Source: Acidovorax sp. HDW3 (GTDB lineage: Bacteria; Pseudomonadota; Gammaproteobacteria; Burkholderiales; Burkholderiaceae_C). Taken from it: a stretch of 64,000 bases of DNA. Positions 26,485 to 35,111 of the stretch are shown piece by piece. The notes under the pieces were generated by a model. It did not search any database. It was not told the DNA's origin and was given only the letters and a program-made list of their open reading frames with translations. Location: positions 3,070,001 to 3,134,000 of the forward strand of contig NZ_CP049885.1 in NCBI RefSeq assembly GCF_011303755.1. Reading direction: 5' to 3'. The position numbers and the translations under genes were made by a program. Position 1 is the stretch's first letter, and each line of letters begins with the position of its first letter.

Positions 26485-27861
26485 TCAGCGCGCGCGCAGC
26501 AGCTGCGGCACGTGCAGCAGCACCAGCTCGTTGTCGTCGGCGCGCTGCGGGTCGCGGCTGCTGCTGAAGGGCAGGTTGTTGTCGTTGCCGACGACGATGT
26601 GCTCGCCATCGACCACGTCCACGTTCTCGATGGTGAAGAACGGCAAGGCCAGCACGCCGTCCGTGAGCGGCTTGCGCGCCAGGTGCTGCGGGTCCTGGAT
26701 CTTCATCAGGTCGATGTAGGCGATCTTGCGCACCGCGCCGCCGGCGTTGGCGTCCGACAGCTGCACCTTGTAGATGCGTTTGAACTGGGCCAGGTCGTGA
26801 AAGCAGTCCGCGCGTTTTTCGCCCGCCGGACAGGCGCGGTCGGCCGTGCCCTCGCCGTTGTCGCGCTCGATGATGAGGCCGGTGTCGGCGTCGATCATGT
26901 TGAAGTCGCCAATGGCGTGGTGCGCCGCCTCCAGCGGGTACTTCCAGTGCCGGCCGGTCCATTTTTTGGCCGGCACGTCGAATTCGAGCACGCGCAGGTA
27001 GGGCTTGCCGTCGAGGTTTTCGTATGCCTGGGCCTGCTCGTCCCACAGCGCGCCTTCGAGCAGCGCGTACAGCTTGCTGCCGTCCTGGCTTGCGGCCATG
27101 CCTTCAAAACCCTTGGAGCGCTTGGCCTGGAAGGAGGCCATCTTGGCGTCGGGCGCGCCGGGCGTGGTCAGGGCCGGGTGGTCGGGCGAGCGCACGGGCT
27201 TGCCGTCCACCAGGGTGTCGAACACGGCCAGCACCTTGCCGTTCAGGTCGGCCTGGATGAGGAAGGGGCCGAACTCGTCACCGACCCACAGCGAGCCGCC
27301 GGCGAACTGAAAGCTCTCGGGGTCGAAGTCGGCGCCCGTCAGGTAGCGCTGCGCGGTGCCTTCGTGGACGATGTGAAACGGTACTTTCTTGTCCGGGTCG
27401 TGCAGGAACACGGTCTGCAGGCGCTCGAATTTCCCGCTCTTGAAGTCCACTTGGTAGTGGTTCAGGTAGAGCATGAAATCGGGCGAGTTGGCCTTGGTGC
27501 CGGCGCCGTTGTCGGTCAGCACCCAGTAGCTGCCATCGGCCATGTGCTTGATGCCCGAATGGCCCTGCAGCGGCTGGCCGGCCAGCGGCAGGCCGATGCC
27601 GGTGGGGCGCCCGCCGGAGAGGCCGGGCACGCTGCCCAGGCGCTCGGCGCGTGCGCCGGTGGTGAACTTGCCGGCGTGGCGCAGATCGGCTGGGGCATCG
27701 GCGGGTGCGGCGATGAGGCTGAGCGCTGGCAGCACGGCGTGGCCGGCGAGGGTGGCGCGGTACTCGGTTTGGGCCGCAGCGGGCAGCGCCCAGACGGTGG
27801 CGGTGATGGCGAGAAGGGCGAGCACGCGTGGGCCGGCGTGCGAGAGGGAGAGCGGGTGCAT
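26485..27861 (-). CDS. Secreted phytase-like esterase family protein
   Basis: 458 residues with a signal peptide (about 1-30, ending ALPAAAQ). The rest matches the 'esterase-like activity of phytase' domain (PF13449-like beta-propeller): GLSGGRPTGIGLP, SYWVLTDNGAGTKANS, FEGMAASQDGSKLYALLEG and TIENVDVVDGEHIVVGNDNN. Members hydrolyse phosphate or phosphonate esters outside the cell, but substrates vary. It is co-directional with the two-component genes, 81 bp downstream of the kinase stop. Confidence 0.82.
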   Translation of the reverse strand: MHPLSLSHAGPRVLALLAITATVWALPAAAQTEYRATLAGHAVLPALSLIAAPADAPADLRHAGKFTTGARAERLGSVPGLSGGRPTGIGLPLAGQPLQGHSGIKHMADGSYWVLTDNGAGTKANSPDFMLYLNHYQVDFKSGKFERLQTVFLHDPDKKVPFHIVHEGTAQRYLTGADFDPESFQFAGGSLWVGDEFGPFLIQADLNGKVLAVFDTLVDGKPVRSPDHPALTTPGAPDAKMASFQAKRSKGFEGMAASQDGSKLYALLEGALWDEQAQAYENLDGKPYLRVLEFDVPAKKWTGRHWKYPLEAAHHAIGDFNMIDADTGLIIERDNGEGTADRACPAGEKRADCFHDLAQFKRIYKVQLSDANAGGAVRKIAYIDLMKIQDPQHLARKPLTDGVLALPFFTIENVDVVDGEHIVVGNDNNLPFSSSRDPQRADDNELVLLHVPQLLRAR

Positions 27862-27942
27862 GGAAGGTCAGGCAGATGCAGGAAACAAACCACGCAGCTT
27901 GCGACCTGGGTGTGACTGCGCCATGACAGCCCAGCCACGTTC

Positions 27943-29322
27943 TCAGGCCGCCGGCAGTACCAGCACCAGCCGCGCCCCGCCCAGGGGTGCATCCTGCACT
28001 TCGATGCTGCCGCCGTAGGCTTGCACCAGGTTGCGCACGATGTCCAGGCCCAGGCCGCTGCCGGGGCGTTCTTCGTCGAGCTGCACGCCGCGCGCGAACA
28101 TGTGCTGGCGCTGCGCCGGGGCGATGCCGGGGCCGTCGTCGTCGATGGTGAAATGCAGCTGCGCGCCCGTGGGCTGCACGTCGATTTGTACGTCGATCTG
28201 CACCTGGCGGCGCGCCCATTTGCCGGCGTTGTCCAGCAGATTGCCCAGCAGCTCGTACAGGTCCTGGCCCTCGCCGCGAAAGCGCCAGTCGCGGGCGCGC
28301 TCGGGCAGGCCCTCGGCCAGGGCAAAGTCGATGTGGCTGTGCAGCCGCGCCATGGTGCGCAGCAGCGCCTCGATGGGTTCGAGCACCGGCGTTGCCAGGC
28401 CGCTGGCGTGCACGGCGGCGGCGCGCGCGTGCGCCAGGTGCCAATCGACCTGGCGCTGCGCCAGCGCCACTTGTTCGTGCACCAGGGTGGGCAGGGGGCC
28501 GCTGTGCTGCGCGGCAGCGTTGGCCAAGATGGTCAGCGGCGTGTGCAGGGCGTGCGCCAGGTTGCCGGCCTGGGTGCGCGCGCGCTGCACCATGGCGGCG
28601 TTTTCTTGCAGCACGTGGTTGAGTTCGGCCACCAGCGGTTGCAGCTCTTGCGGGTACTGGCCTTTGAGCTGCTGCGCCTGGCCGCCGCGCAGTGCGGCCA
28701 GGCCCTGGCGCAACGGGCGCAGTGGGCGCAGCAAGAGCTGCAGTTGCAGCGCTGCCGCCAGCGCCAGGCTGACGGCGAGCAGCCCCAGGGTAATGAGCAG
28801 TTGGTGTGTAAAGCGCTGCAGCGGCTCGGTCAGCAACGCCTCGTCGCCGGCCACCACCAGGCGCAGCGGCGGGGCGCCATCGTCGGGCAATTGCAGGGTG
28901 CGCGCCACGGCCAGCAGTGCGTGGCCCTGGGCGTCTTGCAGCTGCAGGCGGCGGTAGCCCTGCGCCGGGTAGGGGCCGGGCAGGGGCGGCAGCGCCAGCG
29001 CCTCGTCCCACAGCGAGCGCGAGTGGGCCAGGGCCGTGGCGGGCGCGGTGGCGGTTTGGATTTGCCAGTACAGGCCCGACAGCGGCTCTTCAAAGCGCCC
29101 GTCGGTGCTGGTGTGCGCCACCTGCAGTCGGCCATCGGCCCAGTCGAGCGCGCCGCTGAGGTGGTCGAGCTGCACCCGCAGCTGCTCCTCGAGCTGCTGC
29201 GAGATATGGTCTCGAAACAGGGTGCGCAGACCCCAGCCGGTCAGTGCCAGCGACAACAGCAGCCACACCAGGGTGCCGCTGAGCAGGCGCAGGCGCAGGG
29301 AGGCGGGCGGCTTCATGGGCAT
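27943..29322 (-). CDS. Two-component sensor histidine kinase (PhoQ/QseC-like)
   Basis: 459 residues. Two membrane helices (about 10-33 and 170-200) flank a roughly 135-residue periplasmic sensor. The HisKA motif NLAHALHTPLTI carries the phosphorylated His, the HATPase domain has LLGNLLDNAGKWA (N box), IDDDGPGI (G1) and GSGLGLDIV (G2). I start at MPMKPP because GGAG lies 6 bp before that ATG. It overlaps the regulator stop. Together with the PepSY gene this forms a three-gene operon. Confidence 0.9.
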   Translation of the reverse strand: MPMKPPASLRLRLLSGTLVWLLLSLALTGWGLRTLFRDHISQQLEEQLRVQLDHLSGALDWADGRLQVAHTSTDGRFEEPLSGLYWQIQTATAPATALAHSRSLWDEALALPPLPGPYPAQGYRRLQLQDAQGHALLAVARTLQLPDDGAPPLRLVVAGDEALLTEPLQRFTHQLLITLGLLAVSLALAAALQLQLLLRPLRPLRQGLAALRGGQAQQLKGQYPQELQPLVAELNHVLQENAAMVQRARTQAGNLAHALHTPLTILANAAAQHSGPLPTLVHEQVALAQRQVDWHLAHARAAAVHASGLATPVLEPIEALLRTMARLHSHIDFALAEGLPERARDWRFRGEGQDLYELLGNLLDNAGKWARRQVQIDVQIDVQPTGAQLHFTIDDDGPGIAPAQRQHMFARGVQLDEERPGSGLGLDIVRNLVQAYGGSIEVQDAPLGGARLVLVLPAA

Positions 29323-29981
29323 TGCGGCTCCATCAGCCGGTAGCCCAGGCCGCGCACGGTGTCGATGCAGCCCTCGGGCAGCTTCTTGCGCAGGCGGGCG
29401 ATGAAGACTTCGATGGTGTTGGAGTCGCGCTCGCTGTCGTCGGGGTACAGGTGCTCGGCCAGCGCCGTGCGCGAGAGCACCTCGCCCTTGCGCTGCATGA
29501 GGTGCGACAGCAGCTTGAATTCGTGGCTGGTGAGCGCCAGCGGCTGGCCGTCGAGCAGCGCCCGCGCCTGGCGCGTGTCGAGCACGATGGGGCCGCAGTG
29601 CCACTCGGCGCTGGCGTGCTCGGACAGGCGGCGCAGCAGTGCGCGTAGGCGCGCCAGCAGCTCTTCCATGTGAAACGGTTTGGCCAGGTAGTCGTCGGCG
29701 CCGGCGTCCATGCCGGCGACTTTTTCCTGCCAGCTGCTGCGCGCCGTCAGCACCAGCACCGGCATGGTGCGCCCGCCAGCGCGCCAGCGGCGCAGCACGC
29801 TCAGGCCGTCGAGCAGGGGCAGGCCCAGGTCGAGCACTACGGCGTCAAAGTCCTGCACTTCGCCCAGGTAGTGGCCCTCGCGGCCCTCACTGGCCTGCTC
29901 CACCGTGTGTCCGGCGTCGGCAATCGCCTGCACCAGCTGGGCGCGCAGGGTGGGCTCATCTTCCACCACCAGGATACGCAT
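29313..29981 (-). CDS. OmpR-family response regulator (QseB/PmrA-like)
   Basis: 222 residues. Receiver domain MRILVVEDEP with phospho-acceptor Asp51 (VLDLGLP) and Lys101, then a winged-helix DNA-binding domain (LTSHEFKLLSHLMQRKGEVLSR, TVRGLGYRL). It is coupled to the kinase by overlap and its own start lies inside the end of the PepSY gene. A symmetric set of four GCTGAA/TTCAGC half-sites in the divergent promoter is a candidate binding site. Confidence 0.93.
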   Translation of the reverse strand: MRILVVEDEPTLRAQLVQAIADAGHTVEQASEGREGHYLGEVQDFDAVVLDLGLPLLDGLSVLRRWRAGGRTMPVLVLTARSSWQEKVAGMDAGADDYLAKPFHMEELLARLRALLRRLSEHASAEWHCGPIVLDTRQARALLDGQPLALTSHEFKLLSHLMQRKGEVLSRTALAEHLYPDDSERDSNTIEVFIARLRKKLPEGCIDTVRGLGYRLMEPQCP

Positions 29982-30324
29982 CGTCCTTCCTTTCTGCCCG
30001 GTTGGGCTTGCGCCGGATGTGCAGCACTTTGCCATCGACGGCATCGACCCGGAGTTTGACCAGCTGGCCGTCGTTTTGCAGCAGGCGGATGTCGTAAACA
30101 AAACGGTCGTCGTCGCTTTCGAACTCGATCTTGAGCACCTGGCCGCCGTAGTCGCGCTCCACGCCATCGAGCACCTGGCGCAGCGGCAGTACGCGGCCTT
30201 GCTGCAGCGCCTGGCGCGCGCGCTCGTGGTCGTGGCGCGCTCCATGGTCGGCCCACGCGGGCAGGGTGAAAACGCTGGCAAGCAGGGCCAGGGCGGTGCG
30301 GCGGGGGGGGTGGGGGGCTGTCAT
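29956..30324 (-). CDS. Periplasmic PepSY-domain protein
   Basis: 122 residues with a signal peptide (about 1-26). The PepSY domain spans the mature part (YGGQVLKIEFESDDDRFVYDIRLL, DAVDGKVLHI). Such proteins often sit beside two-component genes and may sense or inhibit in the periplasm. Its stop lies 26 bp inside the response regulator. Codons 3-11 contain an 8-C/G run (30303-30310) and a 6-run (30312-30317), prone to slippage. Confidence 0.82.
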   Translation of the reverse strand: MTAPHPPRRTALALLASVFTLPAWADHGARHDHERARQALQQGRVLPLRQVLDGVERDYGGQVLKIEFESDDDRFVYDIRLLQNDGQLVKLRVDAVDGKVLHIRRKPNRAERKDDAYPGGGR

Positions 30325-30347
30325 GGCAACGATTGCACACCGGGGCA

Positions 30348-30388
30348 GCTGAACCGGGGCTGAACGGCGCCTTCAGCATACGTTCAGC
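30348..30388. promoter_or_regulatory. Four-half-site operator between the PepSY operon and the reductase gene
   Basis: GCTGAA at 30348 and 30359 (11-bp period) face TTCAGC at 30372 and 30383 (11-bp period), a palindrome of tandem repeats centred on 30368. Eleven-base tandem half-sites are the binding pattern of OmpR-family regulators. Confidence 0.6.
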
Positions 30389-30434
30389 AAGGCGTGCCGA
30401 CAATCGTGGCCACGACTTGAGAAGGAAGAGTTCC

Positions 30435-31817
30435 ATGCGGATCAAACTTGCCCTGGCCCTGTGGCTGCTCGCCCTGAGCGCCGCCTGGTGGGCCACCCTG
30501 CCCCCGGACATGGCGCTGCTGCCGCTGATCGACGCCCAAGGCGCGGCCAGCGGCCTGTGGCGCCTGCGCGAGCAGGCCATCGTGCTCAGCGGCCTGTACA
30601 GCGTCGGGTTGATGAGCCTCATCATGCTGCTGGCGCTGCGCCTGCCCCTCATCGAGCGCCCGCTCGGCGGCATGGACCAGGTCTACCGCCTGCACAAATG
30701 GGCCGGCATCGGCGCCGGCCTCACGGCCGTGCTGCACTGGGGGCTCAAGGAAGGTGGCGGCCTCATCAAAACCCTGTGGGGCCGCGCCGGCAAGCCGCCG
30801 CATGAGGCCGTATTGCCCTGGCTGAGCGACGCGCGCGGCCTGGCCAAGGACCTGGGCGAATGGGGCTTTTACCTGCTGCTGGTGCTGCTGGCCGTGACCC
30901 TCATCCACCGCCTGCTGGCCTACCGCCCCTGGCGCGTGTCGCACCGCGCCATGGCCGTGCTGTACCTGGTGTTCGTGTTCCACACCCTGGCGCTGCTGCC
31001 GCTGCACTTCTGGGCCCCGCCCCTGGGCTGGCTCATGGGCGGCCTGCTGGCCCTGGGCAGCCTGGCGGCGCTGGCCTCCCTCGTGGGCGTGATCGGCCTG
31101 CGCCGGCGCCATGCGGCGCGCATCCACAGCGTGCAGCGCCTGGGTGCGGATGCGGATGCGGATGCGCCGCTGGAAGTGGTCTGCGCCCTGCCGCCCTCCT
31201 GGCCGGGGCACCGCGCCGGACAGTTTGCCTTCGTGCGCTTTGAGCGGGCCGAGGGCGCGCACCCCTTCACCATCGCCAGCGCCCCGGGCGCCCTGGGCTG
31301 CGACGCCGACGACGCGCCGCTGCTGCGCCTGGTCATCAAGCCGCTGGGCGACTACACCCAGGTGCTGCACCAGCGCCTGCGCGCTGGCCAGGCGCTGGAC
31401 ATCGAAGGCCCCTACGGCCACTTCGACGGCCAGGGCCAGGCCCAGCGCCAGCAGGTGTGGGTGGCTGCCGGCGTTGGCGTGACGCCCTTCATTGCCCTGC
31501 TCGAAGCGCGCCAACCCGGCGCCCCTGCCCCCATCGAGCCCGCGCAACCCGTGCACATGCACTACTGCACGCGCAACGCCGCCCGCGATCCACTGTTGGA
31601 TCGCCTGCGCACCCTGTGCGCCCAGGCCGAGCCGCCGGTGGCGCTGACGGTGCACGACGACGCCCAGGGCCAGCGCCTGCGGCCCCAGGACCTGGAGCAG
31701 CAAGGGCAGGCCATCGACCTGTGGTTCTGCGGCCCGCAGGGCCTGGGCGATGCGCTCGCCGCCCACACCCGCCGCGCGCCCTGGCGCCTGCACCGGGAGT
31801 TGTTTGCGATGCGGTGA
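30435..31817 (+). CDS. Ferric-reductase-like transmembrane oxidoreductase
   Basis: 460 residues. Six hydrophobic helices in the N-terminal half with paired histidines (LHKWAGIG, VLHWGLKEG, FHTLALLPLHF) for haem, then an FAD/NAD domain: PFTIASAP, EGPYGHF, AAGVGVTPFIALL and LWFCGPQGLG. It would move electrons from NAD(P)H across the membrane to iron or another acceptor. An AAGGAAGAG ribosome site precedes MRIKLALAL. It is divergent from the PepSY/two-component operon, so probably regulated by it. Confidence 0.88.
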   Translation: MRIKLALALWLLALSAAWWATLPPDMALLPLIDAQGAASGLWRLREQAIVLSGLYSVGLMSLIMLLALRLPLIERPLGGMDQVYRLHKWAGIGAGLTAVLHWGLKEGGGLIKTLWGRAGKPPHEAVLPWLSDARGLAKDLGEWGFYLLLVLLAVTLIHRLLAYRPWRVSHRAMAVLYLVFVFHTLALLPLHFWAPPLGWLMGGLLALGSLAALASLVGVIGLRRRHAARIHSVQRLGADADADAPLEVVCALPPSWPGHRAGQFAFVRFERAEGAHPFTIASAPGALGCDADDAPLLRLVIKPLGDYTQVLHQRLRAGQALDIEGPYGHFDGQGQAQRQQVWVAAGVGVTPFIALLEARQPGAPAPIEPAQPVHMHYCTRNAARDPLLDRLRTLCAQAEPPVALTVHDDAQGQRLRPQDLEQQGQAIDLWFCGPQGLGDALAAHTRRAPWRLHRELFAMR

Positions 31818-31842
31818 GGGGGCCAATCGGGGTATGGGACGG

Positions 31843-31866
31843 TTTTGCGTTATCGCAAAAAATACG
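31843..31866 (+). terminator. Possible terminator after the reductase gene
   Basis: TTTTGCG / CGCAAAA inverted repeat with a 4-nt loop, 25 bp after the stop. The stem is short and the T run weak. Confidence 0.4.
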
Positions 31867-31920
31867 TAGAAACGCGCACATACAATCGCAAACGCATTTT
31901 TTTACAACCAAGGAATTTTC

Positions 31921-32912
31921 ATGCGTTTGGTTCTGACTCTGGTGGCCTCGGCTGCAGTTTTGGCTGCCTGTGGTGGCGGTGGTGATAGCGGCAACAGCAA
32001 CAATGCGGGGGTAATTCCTCTAACTCGATCGCGCCAGCCGTGGTTTTGACCAAGGACAACTATGTGGAAGTGGCGCAAGAGGGCCTGACGTCGCAAGCCT
32101 TTTTGCTGAAAAATTCTTCCCTGCCTATGGGTGGCGCAAACAATCAAACCGAACGCTTGGCGCAAATTGGGCAAGACTTCCTGCCCTCGGCGCAGACCCG
32201 GTTTGGCAAGGCATCGTCGATGGCTGTTAAGTCGGTGCAATCCGAGTCTATGCCTTGTGATGGCGGTGGCTCCATGACGATTACTGCCAATGACCGCAAC
32301 GGCAACCAGCTGCTCGATAGTGGCGATGCTCTGACTTTTACTGCCAACCAGTGCCGTGAAAACGGCGTACTCCTGAGTGGCAGTTTGGTCATTACTGTCC
32401 AGCGCTTGCAAGGGAACCTGGATAGTTACCCGTATGCCTTGGACGCCACTGTGAGCTACCAGCAGCTCACCGCCTCCTCGGGCCAGGAGCAGATCGTTGG
32501 CAACGGTGATGTGACGTTGAGCGTGGATGCGCGCAACTACAACATCCAGAACCTGTCCCTGAAGACTTCGCAGTTTTCTGCCGCTTACCGCCGTGGCACG
32601 CAGAGCTTTACGCAAACGCTGCAAAACTACGAAGCTTCTTTGAAGGAAACCAGCAGCACGGATACCACGGCGGTTAATGGCACCGTCACCAGCACCGGGT
32701 TTGGCACGCAATCGGTGAAGGTGCAGACGCTGACGCCGTTTGTCAGAAGCTCCGGCGCTTATCCCTCTTCTGGTCAGGCGCTGTTTACTGGCGCCAACAA
32801 AGCCACTGTGCGTGCTACAGCACTGGATTCGACCCGTGTGAAGATCGAACTCGACGCCGATGGTGACGGCGTGTACGAACTCAACACGACCAAGCTCTGG
32901 CGCGAGCTTTGA
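31921..32912 (+). pseudogene. Hypothetical lipoprotein with a homopolymer frameshift
   Basis: An AAGGA-preceded ATG at 31921 starts a signal peptide with lipobox VLAAC and then GGGGDSGNSNNAG, but this frame ends at a TGA (32047). The frame two bases over carries NSSNSIAPAVVLTKD and the rest of a 290-residue mature domain ending ELDADGDGVYELNTTKLW. The switch falls at a run of five G (32007-32011). With six G the gene would be intact, about 330 residues. The mature part has no recognised family, apart from a DADGDG calcium-loop-like end. Base composition is less GC-rich than its neighbours. Error, decay or phase variation remain open. Confidence 0.65.
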
Positions 32913-32916
32913 TCCG

Positions 32917-33369
32917 TTAATCCGCCGCCGCCCCCCACACCTGTGCCTGCAGCGCCTGCGGCAGCTCCTGCGCCAGCGCCTGTTCCTCGCGCGCGTGGTG
33001 GTGTTCGAGCACGTGGCGCAGGGCGTGGGCGGCGTCGAGCAGCGTCAGCACCATCTCGCGGCGCGCTGGCTCATCGTGGGGCGGGGACTGTACGGCGGCC
33101 TGCAGGCGTGCCTGGTATTCCTCGGCCAGCAGCGTGATGCGCTCGTGTTCGAGCAAATAGACGCGCGCCGCCCAGCGCGCCTGCGCCGGCACGTGGGGCA
33201 GCAGGCGGGTGTTCTCGATCTCGATATGGGCGGCAATGCCGGCTTGCCAGGCGGCAAAGTGCTGCTGCGCGGCGGCAAAGTCGCCGCCCACCAGGTCGAG
33301 CAGGTGGGTGTGCAGCAGCGCGTCCAGGCGTGCGTGTTGCTGTTCAAAGTAGGGGGTGCAAGAAGACAT
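32917..33369 (-). CDS. Hemerythrin HHE-domain protein
   Basis: 150 residues forming a four-helix bundle. Histidine and acidic ligands for a di-iron site appear in ARLDALLHTH, AAHIEIENTRLLPH, LLEHERITLL and HVLEHHHAREEQ. Such proteins bind oxygen or NO or help repair iron centres. It is 9 bp downstream of the FAD oxidoreductase gene on the same strand and likely co-transcribed, and it converges on the lipoprotein gene. Confidence 0.85.
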   Translation of the reverse strand: MSSCTPYFEQQHARLDALLHTHLLDLVGGDFAAAQQHFAAWQAGIAAHIEIENTRLLPHVPAQARWAARVYLLEHERITLLAEEYQARLQAAVQSPPHDEPARREMVLTLLDAAHALRHVLEHHHAREEQALAQELPQALQAQVWGAAAD

Positions 33370-33378
33370 GGGTGCAGC

Positions 33379-35070
33379 TTATACCGCCGCCGCCCAGGCG
33401 CCGGCGCTGTGGCCGCGTGTGAAGGCTTCCTCGAACACCGAGTAGCCCGACCAGTCGGCGTGCGCAAACGCCAGACGGGCCGTGCGCGGCGTGGCAGCGG
33501 GCCGCACGCGCTCTCCATTTAATAGCGCGTAGCGCTTGCTGGATAAGCCCTGCAGCCCGATTTGGCTTAAAACCACCTGCGCCCCCGGCAGCGGGATGGC
33601 CATGGCGTGGCCGTAGCGTGTGAGCGCCATGCGCGTGGCGCGGGTGTGGATGTCGGGGTGCGGCCCGGCCAGGCTGGCGAGGATGGTTTTTTGCCAATGC
33701 GTCCAGGGCTGCTGCGCCAGCGCCTGGCGCCCCCCGGGCACATCGCCCAGCGCCTGGTAGTAGGTCAGCACCGTGGGGCCGGCCAGCTGCGCGCCCACGT
33801 TCAGGCGCTGGTGGCCGGCGTCCACATAGCCCAGGCCGCCGGGGTTGGCGTCCTGGTAGAGCACGTTGTCCCAGGCCGGGGCGGCGCCGGGGCGGTCTTG
33901 CAGCGGACGGTCGAGGTAGATGTTGGCCACCAGCCAGGGCGCCCAGTCCAGCTGCTGCGCCGCCTGGCGCACAAACGGGGGCAGCGGCTGCAGCAGCCGC
34001 GCCGCCACGAACAGCGGCAGGGCGACGATGGCGCGCGGCGCCTGCCAGCGCTCGACCTGCTGGCGCGCGTGCACGTAGCCGTCCACGACCACGCCGTGGC
34101 GTTCTTCGGCAATGCGCAGCACGCTCACGCCGGTGCACAGGCGCGCGCCCAGCGGCGCGGCCAGGCGCTGCGCCAGCCAGCCGTTGCCCTCGGGCCAGGT
34201 GAGCACGGCCTCGCGCACGGCGTCGGCGGCCGCTTCGTCCGGGGCGTGAAAGCCGTGGCGGCTGGCAAAGTAGTGGATGCCGGCCCAGGCCGAGACGCGC
34301 GCGCTGCCGGCGCCAAAGTCGTCGCGGCAGCAGTAGTCCAGGTACCAGCGCAGGTGGGCGTCGTCCAGCCCCTGCTGCTGTAGCCAATCATCAAAAATGA
34401 GAGCATCCAGCGCTTGATGGGCGGGCGCTAGCGGCTTGTTTGCCTGCCATCCGTGCAGCGTCGGCAGGGTGAACGGCGCGGCCTGCGCCAGGGTCTGCAC
34501 CAGGCGCGCGAACTGGCGGTACTGGGCCCGGGTGCGTGCGCCCACGCCGTCAACGGGCAGCAGGCCCTCGTGCCAGGCGCCCTGCCAGTACAGGCGCTCT
34601 TGCGGGCTGTGGCACAGGTGGCGCTCGTCGTACTGCCAGCGCCCGGCCACGCGCTGGCGCAGGCCGAGTTCTTCGAGCAGGTCTTGCACCTCCAGCGCCG
34701 CCGCACCGGGCAGCGGCAGGTAATGCGCGCCGCGCGGGCAGGGCAGGCCGGCGAGCTGTGTGCCCCGGCTGTTGCCGCCGGCCTGGTCTTCGAGTTCGAG
34801 CAGGGCAAAGTCCTCCACCCCGGCCAGGCGCAGCGCGCGCGCCGCTGCCAGGCCGGCGACGCCGGCGCCGGCAATCAGCACGGCGCAGCGGTGCGTGCTG
34901 GCGGGCGCCGGCAGCAGCCCCCCCGCCAGCAGGTCGCGCGCTTGGTGGCCGCGTGCGATGTCGATGCCGGCAAAGCCGCCGGGCAGGGGCGGCGCGGGCG
35001 CCGGGCAGCCGCCCAGGGCCAGGGTGCTGGCGGCGGCGGCGCTGGTGTGCAGGAAGTGGCGGCGGTGCAT
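33379..35070 (-). CDS. Tat-exported FAD-dependent oxidoreductase (amine-oxidase-like)
   Basis: 563 residues. Twin-arginine signal MHRRHFLHTSAAAAS with lipobox LGGC, so likely a Tat-exported lipoprotein. The Rossmann motif LIAGAGVAGLAAARAL and the LLELEDQAGGNSRG loop bind FAD. The C-terminal AFAHADWSGYSVFEEAF resembles the flavin-binding end of amine oxidases. The substrate is unknown. Two repeat copies read through in frame, at residues about 211-228 and 504-518. Followed by the hemerythrin gene. Confidence 0.82.
   Translation of the reverse strand: MHRRHFLHTSAAAASTLALGGCPAPAPPLPGGFAGIDIARGHQARDLLAGGLLPAPASTHRCAVLIAGAGVAGLAAARALRLAGVEDFALLELEDQAGGNSRGTQLAGLPCPRGAHYLPLPGAAALEVQDLLEELGLRQRVAGRWQYDERHLCHSPQERLYWQGAWHEGLLPVDGVGARTRAQYRQFARLVQTLAQAAPFTLPTLHGWQANKPLAPAHQALDALIFDDWLQQQGLDDAHLRWYLDYCCRDDFGAGSARVSAWAGIHYFASRHGFHAPDEAAADAVREAVLTWPEGNGWLAQRLAAPLGARLCTGVSVLRIAEERHGVVVDGYVHARQQVERWQAPRAIVALPLFVAARLLQPLPPFVRQAAQQLDWAPWLVANIYLDRPLQDRPGAAPAWDNVLYQDANPGGLGYVDAGHQRLNVGAQLAGPTVLTYYQALGDVPGGRQALAQQPWTHWQKTILASLAGPHPDIHTRATRMALTRYGHAMAIPLPGAQVVLSQIGLQGLSSKRYALLNGERVRPAATPRTARLAFAHADWSGYSVFEEAFTRGHSAGAWAAAV
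33515..33560. repeat. Stem-loop repeat copy 8, inside the FAD oxidoreductase gene
   Basis: ATTTAATAGCGCGTAGCGCT then TGCTGGATAAGCCCTGCAG. Encodes QGLSSKRYALLNGE in frame. Confidence 0.6.
34386..34440. repeat. Stem-loop repeat copy 9, inside the FAD oxidoreductase gene
   Basis: ATCATCAAAAATGAGAGCATC then CAGCGCTTGATGGGCGGGCG and CTAGCGGC. Encodes KPLAPAHQALDALIFDDW in frame. Confidence 0.6.
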
Positions 35071-35111
35071 GGCAGGGGCGTTTGTACCAGTGCCGCGCCT
35101 GGGGTGGGCGT

